Below, in pieces: positions 22,861-34,195 of a DNA stretch of 64,000 nucleotides. The stretch lies in NCBI RefSeq assembly GCF_020360975.1, contig NW_025408670.1, positions 2,046,001 through 2,110,000 of the forward strand. The letters are read 5' to 3'. Numbering within the stretch: position 1 is the stretch's first letter; each line of letters begins with the position of its first letter. The stretch is from Hirsutella rhossiliensis (taxonomy: Eukaryota > Ascomycota > Sordariomycetes > Hypocreales > Ophiocordycipitaceae). A program made the position numbers and the translations under genes. The notes below the pieces were generated by a model, which was given only the letters and a program-made list of their open reading frames with translations, ran no database searches and was not told the DNA's origin.

Positions 22861-24302
22861 GATAACCGGATTCTCCTGTGAATGTCTGCGATTGATCCAG
22901 AGTGAACACTTTCTGCTTGCCGAAAGCCGTCGAATGCCAGAGATTGAGTGTCGATTTGGTCGGATGAAGTCTTCACCTGCCAAACTCGATGCAATCAAAA
23001 CAGTGATGTTGATCTTGGGCACGATGAGTGTTGGAAGTCGAAAAAGTCTGGATGCCCAGTGGACCAAGCACAGGGCTTTTGCGAGTTGCGGAATGCTGAG
23101 TTCTCAAAGCCGAGCGCTCGAGAGATAATCAGAGGAGTATTGCCGGCAGTTGACAACACAAGCTCGACTTTCAGTTGTGCTAGCGAGCAATGGACTCGAA
23201 GACTTGGCGGTTTGCATAGATTTCACTTGTCAGAAGTTGACAGAAGTCATCGACAAGTGCAATGCTCAAGCACTCCTGCCCAATTTCTTGCAGAGTCTCC
23301 TTGGCTTCCGAGCCAGGATGTGTTGCGAGATAGGGGATTCTTGTGATAGTCGTAGTTGAGACACTGGTGCGCTAGGAAGTGCTAGGAAAACAAAAGTCTC
23401 CACGAAACCACACGGGCACTTGACTCAAGGCAGCTTGACAGCTGTTTGGCTCGACAGGCCAAAGGATGAGGCGGCTCGCGATGATCCGTCTGCAAGAGCG
23501 CGAAGAGTCGAAGAAGAATTAGAGGGGGGGGCTATGCAGAGTGTGAGAAGGTCAAGAGTGACGGGAGGGAGAGTTGAAGGTGTGGGAGAGGATGGAAGAA
23601 AGGGTGATGAAGAGTTTTCGAGTGCACTTAGTGGAAACTTGTAGAAACGGCTGAGCAGGGTGTTTGACAGGGCTCATTGCCCTGTTGCGGAGTTTATTGG
23701 TGGCCGTGGGTGGCAAACAGCTGTCGAACAAGCGAGGCAGGGCACAAGGGGTGCCGTTCACATCAAATGACCTCGGGGCTGCTGGGCAACGGAACAGGAG
23801 TGACGTAGTTGCAGCTGGGTGAACGGGATGTGAACAGGCTGTAACTTGAGTCCCACCGCAAGCAAGCAAACGCTGCAGGCATTGAGTGAGGCCCGGTCAG
23901 GTCAAAGCTTGCTCTGCCATTTTGAGACCCGGGCAATCATCAAACAACGCCGCCCATGTACAGAGCCAACCCGTCGATTGTGCTCCCCTCAGCTTAGGGA
24001 CGCCTCTCACGTTTGGACACTGGTTCAAAGTGGGCAGAACTCGGAGTTGCCGGAACAAACAAGTAGACTGGAAGAAAGGAACAAATTAAGGGATCACGTA
24101 GCGGTAGCACACTCAAATCAATAAAAGGTGCAAAGGCACGGGGCAACGGGCACACAGAGGTATGGCTCGTGCAAGATGGGTAGTTGTATTCCACCCGTCT
24201 AGGGCTGGACTTGTTCGTCGATGGGAGAGTTTAGGGGTATAGGTACAAAGGGGGATTGAATGAACAGTTTTTGGTGCGCAGGCGCGAGACCAAAGTAACC
24301 CA
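22861..24302. other. Intergenic spacer, no gene seen
   Basis: About 1.4 kb; upstream of the large minus-strand gene and downstream of the FMP46-like gene. The frame of the large gene is open up to ~23067 but offers no ATG beyond 22860. No recognisable feature otherwise. Confidence 0.5.
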
Positions 24303-24834
24303 TCACTTCTGGGCTTTCAGAAGCCTGAGGATCTCGGACTCGTTGTCCCCAGCAATGGCCTTACCATTGTTCCAGTCTACCGTCTGCGGTCCGTGTCAGT
24401 TCAAGCATACAACAGCCGAGGGTGCTCCCGCACATACCACGGGTCGCAAAAAGCTATCCTTGTTCTTTTTGAACTTGTCCAGCGCATCCTTGTTGTCGCG
24501 GGCGCCGTTGATGATGCGCGGAACGCCGCCGGCGCCGACATATTCGAGAATCGTTTGGACTTGGTCGACCGTGGGCGGGTCCTCGGTGATGTTGAGCTCA
24601 AACGGGTCCCGCGTCCCCTTGCTCTGGCTGTCGTGATCGCTGGCCTGGTCAATGGTGGCCCCTGACTGGGCGTTCGCCGACAGCTGCTTGAGCAGGTTGG
24701 CGACGCGGGTCGAGGCAGGCGAGCTGGCCTTGTGAAAGACGGTGACGGTGTCGAGCGTTTTGCGCTGTGTTCAGGAATTAGTGGCCACCCAAACTTGACG
24801 CAGGACAACCCGTTTGACTGACGAAGCGGAACAT
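24303..24834 (-). CDS. FMP46: Mitochondrial thioredoxin-fold protein, FMP46 family (DUF1687)
   Basis: Three exons, 24834-24823 (only MFRF), 24764-24438 and 24383-24303, give 139 residues, close to yeast Fmp46. The sequence TLDTVTVFHKASSPASTRVA at the start and YVGAGGVPRIINGARDNKDA in the middle match the DUF1687 family, annotated as putative mitochondrial redox proteins with a thioredoxin-like fold. Introns have GTCAGT...CTAAT...CACAG and GTATGT...CTGAC...GCAG signals. The deduced protein contains no cysteine at all, so thiol redox chemistry by this protein itself seems impossible. Its cellular role is not established. It ends ~1.4 kb from the large gene and reads in the same direction. Confidence 0.86.
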
Positions 24835-25504
24835 TTCGGAGGTGGGTGCGGGCGTGTCGTGAGTCAAATGCAAGGGAGGTCAAGCTCTAGAGTTCGGATG
24901 AGGTCCTTGCTTGGAAGACATTACGTATATGGCGACTTATCTTATCCTGATAGCTTCTGCTCTGTACCATCTTGAGGTACCTAGGCATGAGCCGCAGATG
25001 AGTACTGAGAACTTGTTTCCCGCAGGAAGAAAGGCGGCGACTAGCGGTACAAGTACTTTTATCACATTGCAAGCTGACTCGTCACCACGGCCCGACCCAG
25101 TCTCGCCACCAACGGCCCGTTAGAGCCTCATCATCGCACAATCTTGTCAAGCCAATCCAAACAAAACGCGGCTACACGTTGCAATGCCATCGATTACTTG
25201 ACGGACCTGACGCTAGTTAGGTCCAATCGCGCGGTATGAGGCACCGCGCTCCGTGCACTGACAATGCTAAGTCCTCCCTCGCTCCATGTAGAATCAGCGA
25301 CGCCATCAAACCCGTGAGATGCGGCGCGCAGTTAATCCGTCAGCCCATTGCGCTCTCCCGAGTACCGCACAGGATATCTCGTCGTCTCCATCATGCTGCA
25401 ACTGCCACACAGAGTTCAAGGCCGTGAAACATGCTGCAATTCTGAATTAGAATGTACACTCGCATTCCCGAGTCTCCGCCTCGCAGCTCATCCCCAGGCT
25501 TCGC
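24835..25504. other. Intergenic spacer, no gene seen
   Basis: About 670 bases between two minus-strand genes. It contains one TGAGGTACCTAGGCATGA palindrome-like word near 24973. No coding or RNA feature seen. Confidence 0.5.
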
Positions 25505-26925
25505 TCATGCATTTCTCTTCGTCTCCGTTCTATGCCGAAACTTTTCCAGAATCTCCTCTTCGCTAAACTTCCTCGTCAGTTTCTTCAGTAAGTCAACTCT
25601 CCCCTCCATGGTGAGGTCAATCTGGCTTCCCATGGGCACCATGCACTTTGCGAGGTGGTGGTAGTCTTTGCAGAGCAAGCGGAAAGACACCATGAGGAAA
25701 TCAATGTTGTGGAACACAATGGCGCCCTCCCTTGCGTACGTCTGCTTCTGTTCGAGAAAAGAGATGGGATGGTCGCGCCAGTGGCGGAGTGGATTGAGGT
25801 GATGCGAGGTATGGTAGCCGTCGTTAAAGCAAAATCGGTTGCTCTATGATGCTTCAGTCAGAACATCTCGGCAGCCATCCAACTCGTTGATCCACTTACC
25901 GCGACGTCGATCAGCGTGACGCTCGAGCGAAAGTCAGAGTCGGGCTCATCGGCATCCACGAAAGCGTGCTGGCCCCAGTTGCCAATCATGAGGCCCGTCC
26001 GCATCAGCAACAAGGGGAAAAGGTAGACGAAGAAGGTTGCTTTGCCGCCAAACAGTATCGCCATGGCACAGTAGAAGACATAGGTGAGGGATTCACATCC
26101 GGCCGCTTGCATCGCCATGCTCAGGCGGTTCTTGCGGAGGAAGTAAAGCGGCAGTTCGATCCAGACGAGGAAGAAGAATCGCCCGACGTAGCAGAGGAAA
26201 TCTGCAACGCTGTCGCGCTGGAACCGCAACGTCGAAGACAGGTCGTCCGGGCCGTTGTTTTCCACGTGGTGATGCTTGACGTGATGGTAGTAATACGAGT
26301 TCCAAGTGTGGCCCATGAGCGGGTCGAGGATGTAGGGAAACAGCTTGTCAAAAGCAGCAAACTGTTTGGCCAAGATGCCTCGCTGATGTATGTGCTGGTG
26401 CATCATCAGCGTGTACGATCCAAGGTAGTAGATCTGCATGGCGGAATGAAGAATTCCGTGAATGAGGCTGAAGCGCCGGTAAAGAAGAATGGCGCTCGGG
26501 ACCAAGGTTGAAAAGTACATGATGAGGTGCGTGATCATGACAACGTCGGTCTGATGCCGGGCCACCTTCTGGGCCAGCCGGACGTACGGCTGGAGGAGAT
26601 GCTTGTTGACCGCTGGCGAGACACGCTGGGAGCAGTCGTCGACTGACAGGAGCACGGTTGGCTCGAATTCGCCGCTCCCGGGGTTTCTCAAGGCTTTGAG
26701 CCTGGCCACCTCTTGGGCCGTCTTGCTCGACTTGCCGGCGTCATGGCCGTCTAGAGGCCCGTCACCGTCGGTAGAGGTTTCCTCTGAGCCGATGCCGGAG
26801 TCTCGATCCGTCGAGTCGTCGGTGACATGGGCGCCGTTGGAAGCTTCAATGTCTCTGGCGAGGTTTCTCAGGACAACCTGGTCCGCCCGGGTCAGGGCCG
26901 CGTCCAGGACGATTTGCTTCTCCAT
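25505..26925 (-). CDS. Membrane fatty acid desaturase family protein
   Basis: Two exons, 26925-25900 and 25843-25505 (intron GTAAGT...TTCTGAC...CATAG), encode 454 residues. Three histidine clusters typical of di-iron membrane desaturases are present: MMHQHIHQRG, then YYYHHVKHHHVENN, and in exon 2 GYHTSHHLNPLRHW. Hydrophobic segments lie between them, consistent with an ER membrane enzyme that introduces a double bond into an acyl chain. The first ~110 residues are a hydrophilic extension rich in Asp and Ser, longer than in many family members, and there is no fused cytochrome b5 domain. The substrate cannot be told from the sequence. The frame stays open upstream to a non-ATG codon; 26925 (MEKQIVLDAAL) is the first ATG. 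Confidence 0.88.
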
Positions 26926-28157
26926 GGCGACGACGAGACACCCGGATAGAGCTAGCAGCAAGCTCGATGTGTTGGACAGAGGTGAGCTTTACACGGGACT
27001 TGCATCTCTCATGTAATGGGCAGCATCAAATCGTCAACACGGCGGCGCCCAGCCCTTTTGTGGAGGTGGCCGACTTGGTAACCACACAAGAAAAACCCCC
27101 AATTGTCAGACCACACAGGGGCCAATCTTTGGCACGGTTACAGTACCTGCGGCCCCCATTATTGCCCCTCGAGCCCCCCTAAGCCCCCCTCTAGCCGCCT
27201 GAGAGTGCAGGCGCCCCACCAAGAGAAGATGGGGTCATTTCGCTCCAGCTTCCCGTCGCCCAGAATAGGGGTCTGGGTCCGTGGATGATATGCCAGATTG
27301 AGCACAGGTCCCGCTTGATTGCCTTGGAAGCAGCCGGCCGAAGGCGCTGGAACGCATCGTCAACGATCGTGTTGACACTTGGACAACAGTAAAAAGCAAG
27401 ATCTCTCCAAGTGGTCTAGAACCGCACTCCCACGGTTACAGCCACGGATGCACGGCGTGAGCCCGTTTCATTCTAGCCACGTTTGTTCATATGCCCCTTT
27501 CTTTTACAGATACCCAGGTACTTGCTATATGTATGTACTGTACGTACTTTGTGCCTTGTTGTCACGGAGTAAGACGCTTCTGAATCCTTCGCATTCGTAT
27601 CCGTAGATGCACCCGCTTGGACGAGGCCAAAGGGCGCCAAAGAGCCACCTCATCCCGCTACCTTTATCTCCTTATGTCCTTCTTTTTTAATAAAAAAAAC
27701 CCATCAGCAGAAGAAGTTGCTTGTCACTTGCTGTTGCCTCATGCCCACGGCCCGGAAACCTCGGGTTGATTATTACATCAAATGCCGCCTTTGTCAAATA
27801 CCTGTGAAATTAGGTACAGGGTAATTGACAGACCCAGAGTGGATAACAGCAACGGCCTCTGCACTTATCAGTGGCAACGTGCAGCGGGAAGGCAAAGAGA
27901 GGTGTGCTGAGGATTCGTCGTTAGATTTCCAATGGCAAATATTCTAGCATGGGTAAAGGGCAGTTGAGGCTGACCTTGGGAGCTTTGCCCAGTTGACACA
28001 TCATCCACACCTGGGTTGTGCACCGCCGCCCAAAAAGTGTGAAAATGTGCGCACGTTCTCGATATTCTGCCACCAAAAACACACCCTTATTTGGCTTCAT
28101 AGGCCTCACATTAAAACACGAAGAAATGGACGTAGCTCGTCTGCACCGCAGACTCTA
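26926..28157. other. Divergent spacer, no gene seen
   Basis: About 1.2 kb between the desaturase and the small hydrophilic gene, which are transcribed away from each other. Apart from the C-rich boxes described separately, and GTACTGTACGTAC words near 27535-27548, nothing is seen. Confidence 0.5.
27164..27190. promoter_or_regulatory. Cluster of CCCCT (STRE-like) boxes
   Basis: Three CCCCT words occur within 27 bases, about 240 bases upstream of the desaturase start. CCCCT/AGGGG is the stress response element bound by Msn2/4- or Seb1-type zinc-finger factors in fungi. Function here is inferred from motif and position only. Confidence 0.3.
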
Positions 28158-28201
28158 TGACGTATGCTCTACGACACTAGGCCGGACAAGCAATGACGTA
28201 A
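28158..28201. promoter_or_regulatory. Paired TGACGTA (CRE/ATF-like) sites
   Basis: TGACGTA at 28158-28164 and TGACGTAA at 28194-28201 lie 170-210 bases before the ATG of the small hydrophilic gene. This is the core of ATF/CREB (Atf1-type bZIP) binding sites, which drive stress and conidiation genes in fungi. Two copies so close together are unlikely to be chance but binding is not shown. Confidence 0.4.
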
Positions 28202-28367
28202 GGTATGAAGTAAGGTGGTGGAGCAGTCGCTCCGTCATGGTCCAGAGGACGTGAACTACAAATAGCTCTTCAAGCTCTCGCACCAGCCGGAAGACTGTCA
28301 AACAAACAAAAAAGCCATCTACAAGCCAGTTCACCACAAAGCGTCATTAACTCAGCTCCATCTCACC

Positions 28368-28882
28368 ATGTCTGGAAACTCGAGCGTCGGCAACCGGGGT
28401 GTGTATGAAGCCGGCGACCAGCGTAACGTCAAGCAGTCGGAGATGGGCACTGCCGAGCGGTACGAGGAGGGGAAGCAAAACTCGCACTTGGGCAACGACG
28501 CCAGTGAGTGATTCGGCCCACCGCCACGGGGTCAGCACTTGACATGGACATTTACCATACACACCAGAGGACGAACGGTCCATTGCCAACCGCCTGGCGG
28601 CAGAGGAGGTGAGAGCCAGCAGCGTCCTTGTAGCGACGCCGGACTGACCCACACCGCAGCGCAAGAAAGACTTGGGCGATGACAAGGAGACTGCCATGCT
28701 GAAAAAGGACCCGACACTACCGGTACGTGGTCGGCTACATGCCCCGAAAGACGCGTCAGACCCAAACGCTAATATCTACGCAGGCCAAGGCACACGGTAA
28801 CGAGCCTTCCAAGGGCGCCAAGATCGATGCCGAGATACAAGCCCAAGAAGAAGAGGAACTGAGGCGAAAGGGCAAGGCCTAA
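28368..28882 (+). CDS. Small hydrophilic protein of unknown function
   Basis: Four exons, 28368-28503, 28568-28608, 28660-28722 and 28784-28882, encode 112 residues; every junction has clean GT...AG signals and keeps the frame. The protein is highly charged with no hydrophobic segment. It begins MSGNSSVGNRGVYEAGDQRN and ends with HGNEPSKGAKIDAEIQAQEE, a pattern I associate with uncharacterised small ascomycete proteins. The composition (Gly, Glu, Lys, Asn-rich, presumably disordered) and two CRE-like sites upstream would fit a stress- or spore-associated protective protein, but this is inference. Exon 2 is just 41 nt. Confidence 0.75.
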
Positions 28883-29756
28883 TAGTTGAATTGTGGCCTT
28901 CAGGAGGCAAGTCGACGTTGTGCAGTGTCAACACTTGCAAGACTTCGTGGGACGATTCGTGGAACATCTTCTTATTGAGCGCACCCGTCACCTCTAAAAG
29001 GCGACATTTATAGACTCAAATCTCTAGTGGAAAATTCGCTGCTGGCGCCGCCGCACACCGTAGTAGCCAGCGCCTATGAGCGCATCGATATCTGTATCAA
29101 CCATGGTTAGAATATGCCAACCAAGCAGATTGTAGAGTGCTGGGAAGTCACATTGCATTCGCATGCAAAGGTCAGGATATGTAAGAAATTGAATATCATA
29201 TATTCACTCGATTTAACTGCTCCGGCGAAAGAGAGTCATCGGATGAGATCAATCGCAAATTACCTCATCATGAAAGCGTGGGATGCGGAGAGACGGGAGA
29301 ACCGTGAAATGACTTACCCTGATCGCGATTGTCCAGTATTCGGATTTGTCTCCCACATCTGCGGGCGCACGCGGTTGAGAGGAAGAGTTTGAACGAGCAA
29401 GAAAAACTGGCGCGCGGATATTTATTCAGGAATAAAAAAAGCGAGCCGATTGGCCCGTGCGCTATCGTGGCCTTGGCATGCGCATGAAAAGCCCGGCAGC
29501 GGCAAAATAGAAAGTCCGGGGTTTTTGCTTAGGGCACAGGCCGAATTTCTGGCCGCACACTCTAGCCGAGCGATCAAAAAGTCTAAGGCGATTCACGGTG
29601 ACAACACTTGCAGACAACACCCAACTCCGGAGCGACAACTCGACTTCGACTATCGGTACGCACCCCTTGCGACTCGCGACGGACCCTCACGAGCAAGACC
29701 TTGCGCCGCTCAGATCAACGTAACTGACAAGGGCAACAGGGCAGATCACCGTCACA
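28883..29756. other. Intergenic spacer with probable 5' UTR intron of RPL14
   Basis: No gene is seen. From ~29654 (GTACGC) to ~29739 (CTGAC...AACAG) the sequence has the form of an intron in the leader of the ribosomal protein gene, ending 17 bases before its ATG; leader introns are common in fungal ribosomal protein genes. This is a suggestion from signals alone. Confidence 0.4.
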
Positions 29757-30256
29757 ATGGGCGAAGCAGTGATTGAGGGATCCAACTGGCGCCTCGTCGA
29801 GGTCGGCCGCGTCGTCGTCATCAACGGCGACCACCCCTTTGCTGGTGGTCTGGCTACCATCGTGGAGATTATCGACCACAAGCGAGTATGTTACTGAACA
29901 CGAGACCAATGTCGGACGGAGCATTAAACCATGAATCACAGGTCCTCGTCGATGGCCCCTCCGCAGACCCCCAGCTGGCCGTTCCCCGGCAATCCGTTCC
30001 CCTGGCCAAGTGCCTCCTCTCCCAGTTCGTCGTCGAGGGACTGCTCCGCGGCTCGCGGAACGGCACCGTCAAGAAGCTTTGGGAAAAGTCCGAGATCGAC
30101 ACCAAGTGGAAGCAGAGCAACTGGGCCAAGAAGCGGGATCAAATCAAGCGACGGAAGAACCTGACGGACTTTGACCGCTTCAAGGTCATGCGACTCAAGA
30201 AGCAGCGACGGTTCGAGGAGCGCAAGGCCCTGGCCAAGATCAAGGCCTCGGCATAA
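29757..30256 (+). CDS. RPL14: 60S ribosomal protein eL14
   Basis: Two exons, 29757-29885 and 29942-30256 (intron GTATGT...CACAG, phase 0), encode 147 residues. The N-terminus ([20 protein letters not shown]) is the SH3-like/KOW fold of eL14, and the basic C-terminal half ([20 protein letters not shown]) is the rRNA-binding tail. Length matches the family. It is a structural protein of the large cytosolic ribosomal subunit. It is followed in the same direction by NAC alpha, another protein that acts at the ribosome. Confidence 0.95.
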
Positions 30257-30901
30257 ATGGATTGATCACTCTGGAGTCAAGGGGCGGGTGGAAGGCCTGG
30301 GGGCTGGAATTGGCACGAGAAGCATGGACCCGGACAGGAAAACGCATTGCAGTGCCAGCAGAGACTACTGCACTCTTTTTTTCCTCCCGTTCTGGAAGGG
30401 CTGTATGTGACATTTCATCGTCAAGATGAGCGGCGTCAAACGCGGGAATTCACAAATCTAAACAAGTTTAAGGCAATCACGGGCGTAGATGCCTTGATTG
30501 ACTGTATCATGTGCACCTTCGATTCGTAAAGCGTGACCCCGTGCTCTCCGAGGCTGTCGGCTTCAGTTGTGCTCTGCGGCTCCTTCTCATCGAGGCGCCA
30601 GCCAGCCAAAATCCTGATTACCTAATTTGGCTTAGCCGCCAACTCCCACCAAACCCTAGATTTTCGTCGTGCTGCTAAGCTATCTTGCAGCACAAACAGG
30701 CGACGTGCAGTGCTTCAACTTCCCAGCCAAGAAACAGACGACCCGGGCTCAACACATCTGTAAGTGCAAAAGTGCCACGTCGAACTGAATCCGCCCTTCA
30801 GTGAGGAGCCGGCTGAGCGCACGCGCGCTCGTCGAATTGTTAACCCCCCGTCGGACGAGCAAGCCAGCAAGCTAACGGCCGCGTCTCGGACAGCACCCAA
30901 A
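30257..30901. promoter_or_regulatory. Spacer and promoter of NAC alpha
   Basis: About 640 bases holding the 3' region of RPL14 and the promoter of EGD2. AAACCCTAG at 30651-30659 resembles the telobox/Tbf1-type motif found upstream of ribosomal and translation genes in filamentous fungi. No gene seen. Confidence 0.35.
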
Positions 30902-31636
30902 ATGGCGAACCCCAGAGTCGAGGAGCTCCCGGACGACGAGCACCAGAAGCCTACCGTCGAGGAGCAGGAGGACAGCAGCGACGAGTCCGATGCTGAGGAG
31001 GCCGGCGATGGCAACCTGCCAGCTGGCTCTACCGCTGTGATCCACTCTCGCAACGAGAAGAAGGCCCGAAAGGCTCTGGAGAAGCTACACCTCACCCGAG
31101 TCCCCGGCATCACGAGAGTCACTCTCCGCCGACCGAAGAACGTATGCATGCACCTGTGGAGGCGCTTTCCGAGGCAGGTCTGACAGGGTGTCTTGAACAG
31201 GTTCTCTTCGTCATCAACCAGCCAGAGGTCTACAAGTCTCCCAACAGCAACACTTACATGTTCGTCCCATCCATTCGACCTCGGTTCAAAGTCTTGCATA
31301 TACTTACGAGACGATTCTAGTGTCTTTGGCGAGGCCAAGATCGAGGATGTAAACGCTACCGCCCAACAGGCTGCTGCCCAACAGCTTGCCGCCGCCGGTG
31401 CCGAGGGTGACCACGCCGGCCACAACCACGGCGAGTCCAGCAAGGCTGTCGAGGCTACCGAGGCTAAGAAGGACGACGACGACGACGACGGCGAGGAAGT
31501 CGACGCCGAAGGGCTCGAGGACAAGGACATTGAGCTGGTCATGACCCAGGCCAACGTCAGCCGTAAAAAGGCCGTCAAGGCATTGAAGGAGAACGACAAC
31601 GACATCGTCAACTCAATCATGGCTCTGAGTATCTAA
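30902..31636 (+). CDS. EGD2: Nascent polypeptide-associated complex subunit alpha
   Basis: Three exons, 30902-31141, 31201-31259 and 31321-31636, give 204 residues, as expected. NAC alpha pairs with NAC beta (Egd1) at the ribosomal exit tunnel, shielding nascent chains and preventing mistargeting. An acidic N-terminus precedes the NAC domain ([20 protein letters not shown], continuing through [19 protein letters not shown]). After a His/Ala linker and an Asp run (GAC repeats near 31472-31490) comes the C-terminal UBA domain ([20 protein letters not shown]) that ends in MALSI. Intron 2 has the slightly unusual donor GTTCGT. Confidence 0.95.
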
Positions 31637-32158
31637 AAACAGGCGCATCGAGCTTGGCTGAATTTACCCCCACAGATTTTGCACAGGAAGCGTGCGAGTG
31701 GCTTTGTATTAATATACAAGAGCGGTTCCTGGCCCTAGAAACTGTCTGTTACGGACTGCGGATCAACGGCAAGATATTGCATTAATTGAACGAGGATGTC
31801 TGTGGCGGTACTATGAGTCCATCGTGGGAGAGTTGGCCATGGTCAAGTCTCCGTACATCATACAACCGTTTTGATCGTAGTCGAGGATATCTATTGGAAG
31901 AAAATCTTCCTTGACTCAGATTTCGCGCATGGCTTTAGAACACGCCGGCTATTTGAAAGCTTTAATTCGACAAATGTTTTACTTCGCATGGTTCCTGGAA
32001 TGTGCTTGTCTGACAGGTGTGATGGCTCGCCATCTCGTGAAAGGTCACGTGACGTTCCCCATGCTGGGCGCTTCCCTCGTCGGTCGGGTCCGGCAAAGTC
32101 AACCATCATCCGCAACGACATCCCTCTCCGCTCTACGAGACCTCGACACATCATCACC
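31637..32158. other. Intergenic spacer, no gene seen
   Basis: About 520 bases with the EGD2 3' region and the ATP7 promoter. GTCACGTGAC (E-box palindrome) occurs near 32043-32052. No gene seen. Confidence 0.45.
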
Positions 32159-32924
32159 ATGGCTACGGTACGTCACTTGCGCGCAACTGGACCGCCGACG
32201 ACGTGAATTCCTGGGAGGCAATGGCTCGCCTCCAGGCCGCATCTCGCTGCCCCCTCCCACCCCCCGGCCCTCTGAACCAGGAGCTAATTTTCCACAACGC
32301 AACAGCGAAGCGCAGCTCTCAAGCTCGACTGGACCAAGGTCACCAGCTCGCTGGGCCTGCGCGGCCAGACCGTCGCCTCGCTGCAGGCCTTCAAGAAGCG
32401 CAACGAGGACGCCCGCCGCAAGATCCAGCTGCTGTCGGAGCAGCCCACGACGGTCGACTTTGCCCACTACCGGTCCACGCTCAAGAACCAGGCCGTCGTC
32501 GACGAGATCGAGAAGCGCTTCAAGGCCTTCAAGCCCGTCACCTACGACGTCAACCGCCAATTGAAGGCCATTGATGCCTTCGAGGCCGAAGCCGTCAAGA
32601 ATGCAGAGGCGACCAAGCAGGCCGTCGACCTCGAGCTCAAGGACTTGGCCGCCACTCTGAAGAACATTGAGGAGGCTCGGCCTTTCGAGGACCTCACTGT
32701 GGTACGTACAGCTCCGTGGGAGAAGGTTCGAGGCGATGCTGAAAGACGTTACAGGACGAGGTCGCTGCCGCCGAAAAGTCAATCGACGAAAAGACCACGC
32801 AGCTCATTTCCAAGGGCCGATGGATGGTGCCGGGATATAAGGTACGTTGTGACGACTCCCTTTGCTCGAGCGAAGTATCTAACGCTCCATGCAGGAGAAG
32901 TTTGGCGACCTCGCTGTCGTGTAA
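32159..32924 (+). CDS. ATP7: Mitochondrial F1Fo-ATP synthase subunit d
   Basis: Four exons, 32159-32167, 32306-32701, 32755-32841 and 32895-32924, encode 173 residues, the family's usual length. The first exon holds only three codons (ATG GCT ACG); the next begins [20 protein letters not shown], the well conserved start of subunit d. The protein belongs to the peripheral stalk that holds the F1 head to the membrane sector. The C-terminus [20 protein letters not shown] also fits. All introns have GTACGT-type donors and are in phase 0. It converges on UBC13. Confidence 0.95.
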
Positions 32925-33519
32925 TGGAGTTTTGCCCATCATTCCCCGAATTCCCCAGGTGTACTCTAGCATTGTAGATACCGAGAACTCGGGGCGGCAG
33001 ATTTCGGTCTCTGCTCTCCCGAACCATTCTAGACCCTGTGAAGCCTTCGCAGTCTTGGAGGAGAGCTCAAGCGTGTGCCCGATTACAAACTGCGATCTGG
33101 TTCTGCGGAGCGTGGCGGTCCTTTACATTTGCCATGTACAATTCAGGCCTCGTGGAGAGCGCAGCTCGACATGCCATCTCGACGACTGATTCGACACAGT
33201 GAAACAAAAGTAGTTCTTCTATCACTCCAGTTTGTCCAAATGATATTCCTGCGCCCAACTGCCAAGAATAAACGTTTCGTCTAGTACCGACAAGGGGAAA
33301 GCAGCCGCAGGTTCATGCACCCCGCGGGGAGTCTACGCTTCTCCAAAGGCAAGGGAAAACAGGACAGCAAACAAAACAAGCAAACAAGCAAACAAGCAAA
33401 CAAGCCAACATCAAGCTGTCAAACTCCTCCAGCAATGCTCACACTCATTGCCCCGTGTGTGGAGGAGGCGTGCTTCATATCTCTTTGCTTCGCCTTTTTT
33501 TTCTTTGGGACGTTGCCAC
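32925..33519. other. Convergent spacer, no gene seen
   Basis: About 600 bases between the stops of ATP7 and UBC13. It contains the microsatellite listed separately; no gene seen. Confidence 0.5.
33372..33408. repeat. AAGCAAAC microsatellite
   Basis: Tandem CAAG/CAAA units on the plus strand, in the likely 3' region of UBC13. Confidence 0.8.
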
Positions 33520-34195
33520 TCAGGGCTGTGCGTACTGTCTGGTCCACTGCGTGGCAGTAAGAATGGCTTTTTGCGGATCCTCTTTCCAGCTCTTAGCTAC
33601 GTCGGCCGCAAGGGGATCGTCCGGGTTCGGGGCACCAAGCAACGCCTGGATCGAGAGCAGGATGGTTCGGATTTGCAGGGCGGGGGACCAGTTGTCTATC
33701 GGTGGCATGTTAGCATTCTCTCACTTTGTCATGGCCCGAGGCTGTTGTGTAGGCGAAAACAAAGCAGGACGACGTACTCTTGAGAACATCGAGACAAATG
33801 CGACCGAGTCTGTCAACGTTGGGGTGGTAGATCTTGGTCAGGAAGCGGATCTTGGGGGGCGTCATGGGGTAGTCGTCGGGCAGGAAAAGCTCCAGCTTGA
33901 AGACACCGCCTGCCCTTGTTCAGCGACCCCTCGTTTCACGGCGCGCAGTAGCAACAGAGGTTCGCGGACAGACCTTCGTAGGGTGATTGAGAGGGACCGT
34001 GGATCTTGACGTCGAAGTAACGAAGGTTGTCCTCATGCGGGACGGCGCTGATGCCGGGCACGCTGCCGCCACCGATGCCGTGTTATCATGAGGATCTCGC
34101 CGCGGCTTGGAGAAGAGGGCGGAGCAGCAAGGAGAAACATACGGCTCGGCCATCAGACGCTCCGTCTCCTTGATTATCCGCTTTGGGAGCGCCAT
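33520..34195 (-). CDS. UBC13: Ubiquitin-conjugating enzyme E2 N (Ubc13)
   Basis: Four exons, 34195-34143, 34062-33974, 33909-33778 and 33695-33520, encode 149 residues. It starts [20 protein letters not shown], contains the HPN motif ([20 protein letters not shown]) with the catalytic Cys eight residues further on, and ends WTRQYAQP. These features are diagnostic for Ubc13, which works with an Mms2/Uev partner to build Lys63-linked ubiquitin chains in post-replication DNA repair and signalling. All four exons have codon phases that agree. Intron donors are GTATGT, GTCTGT and GTACGT. Confidence 0.95.
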
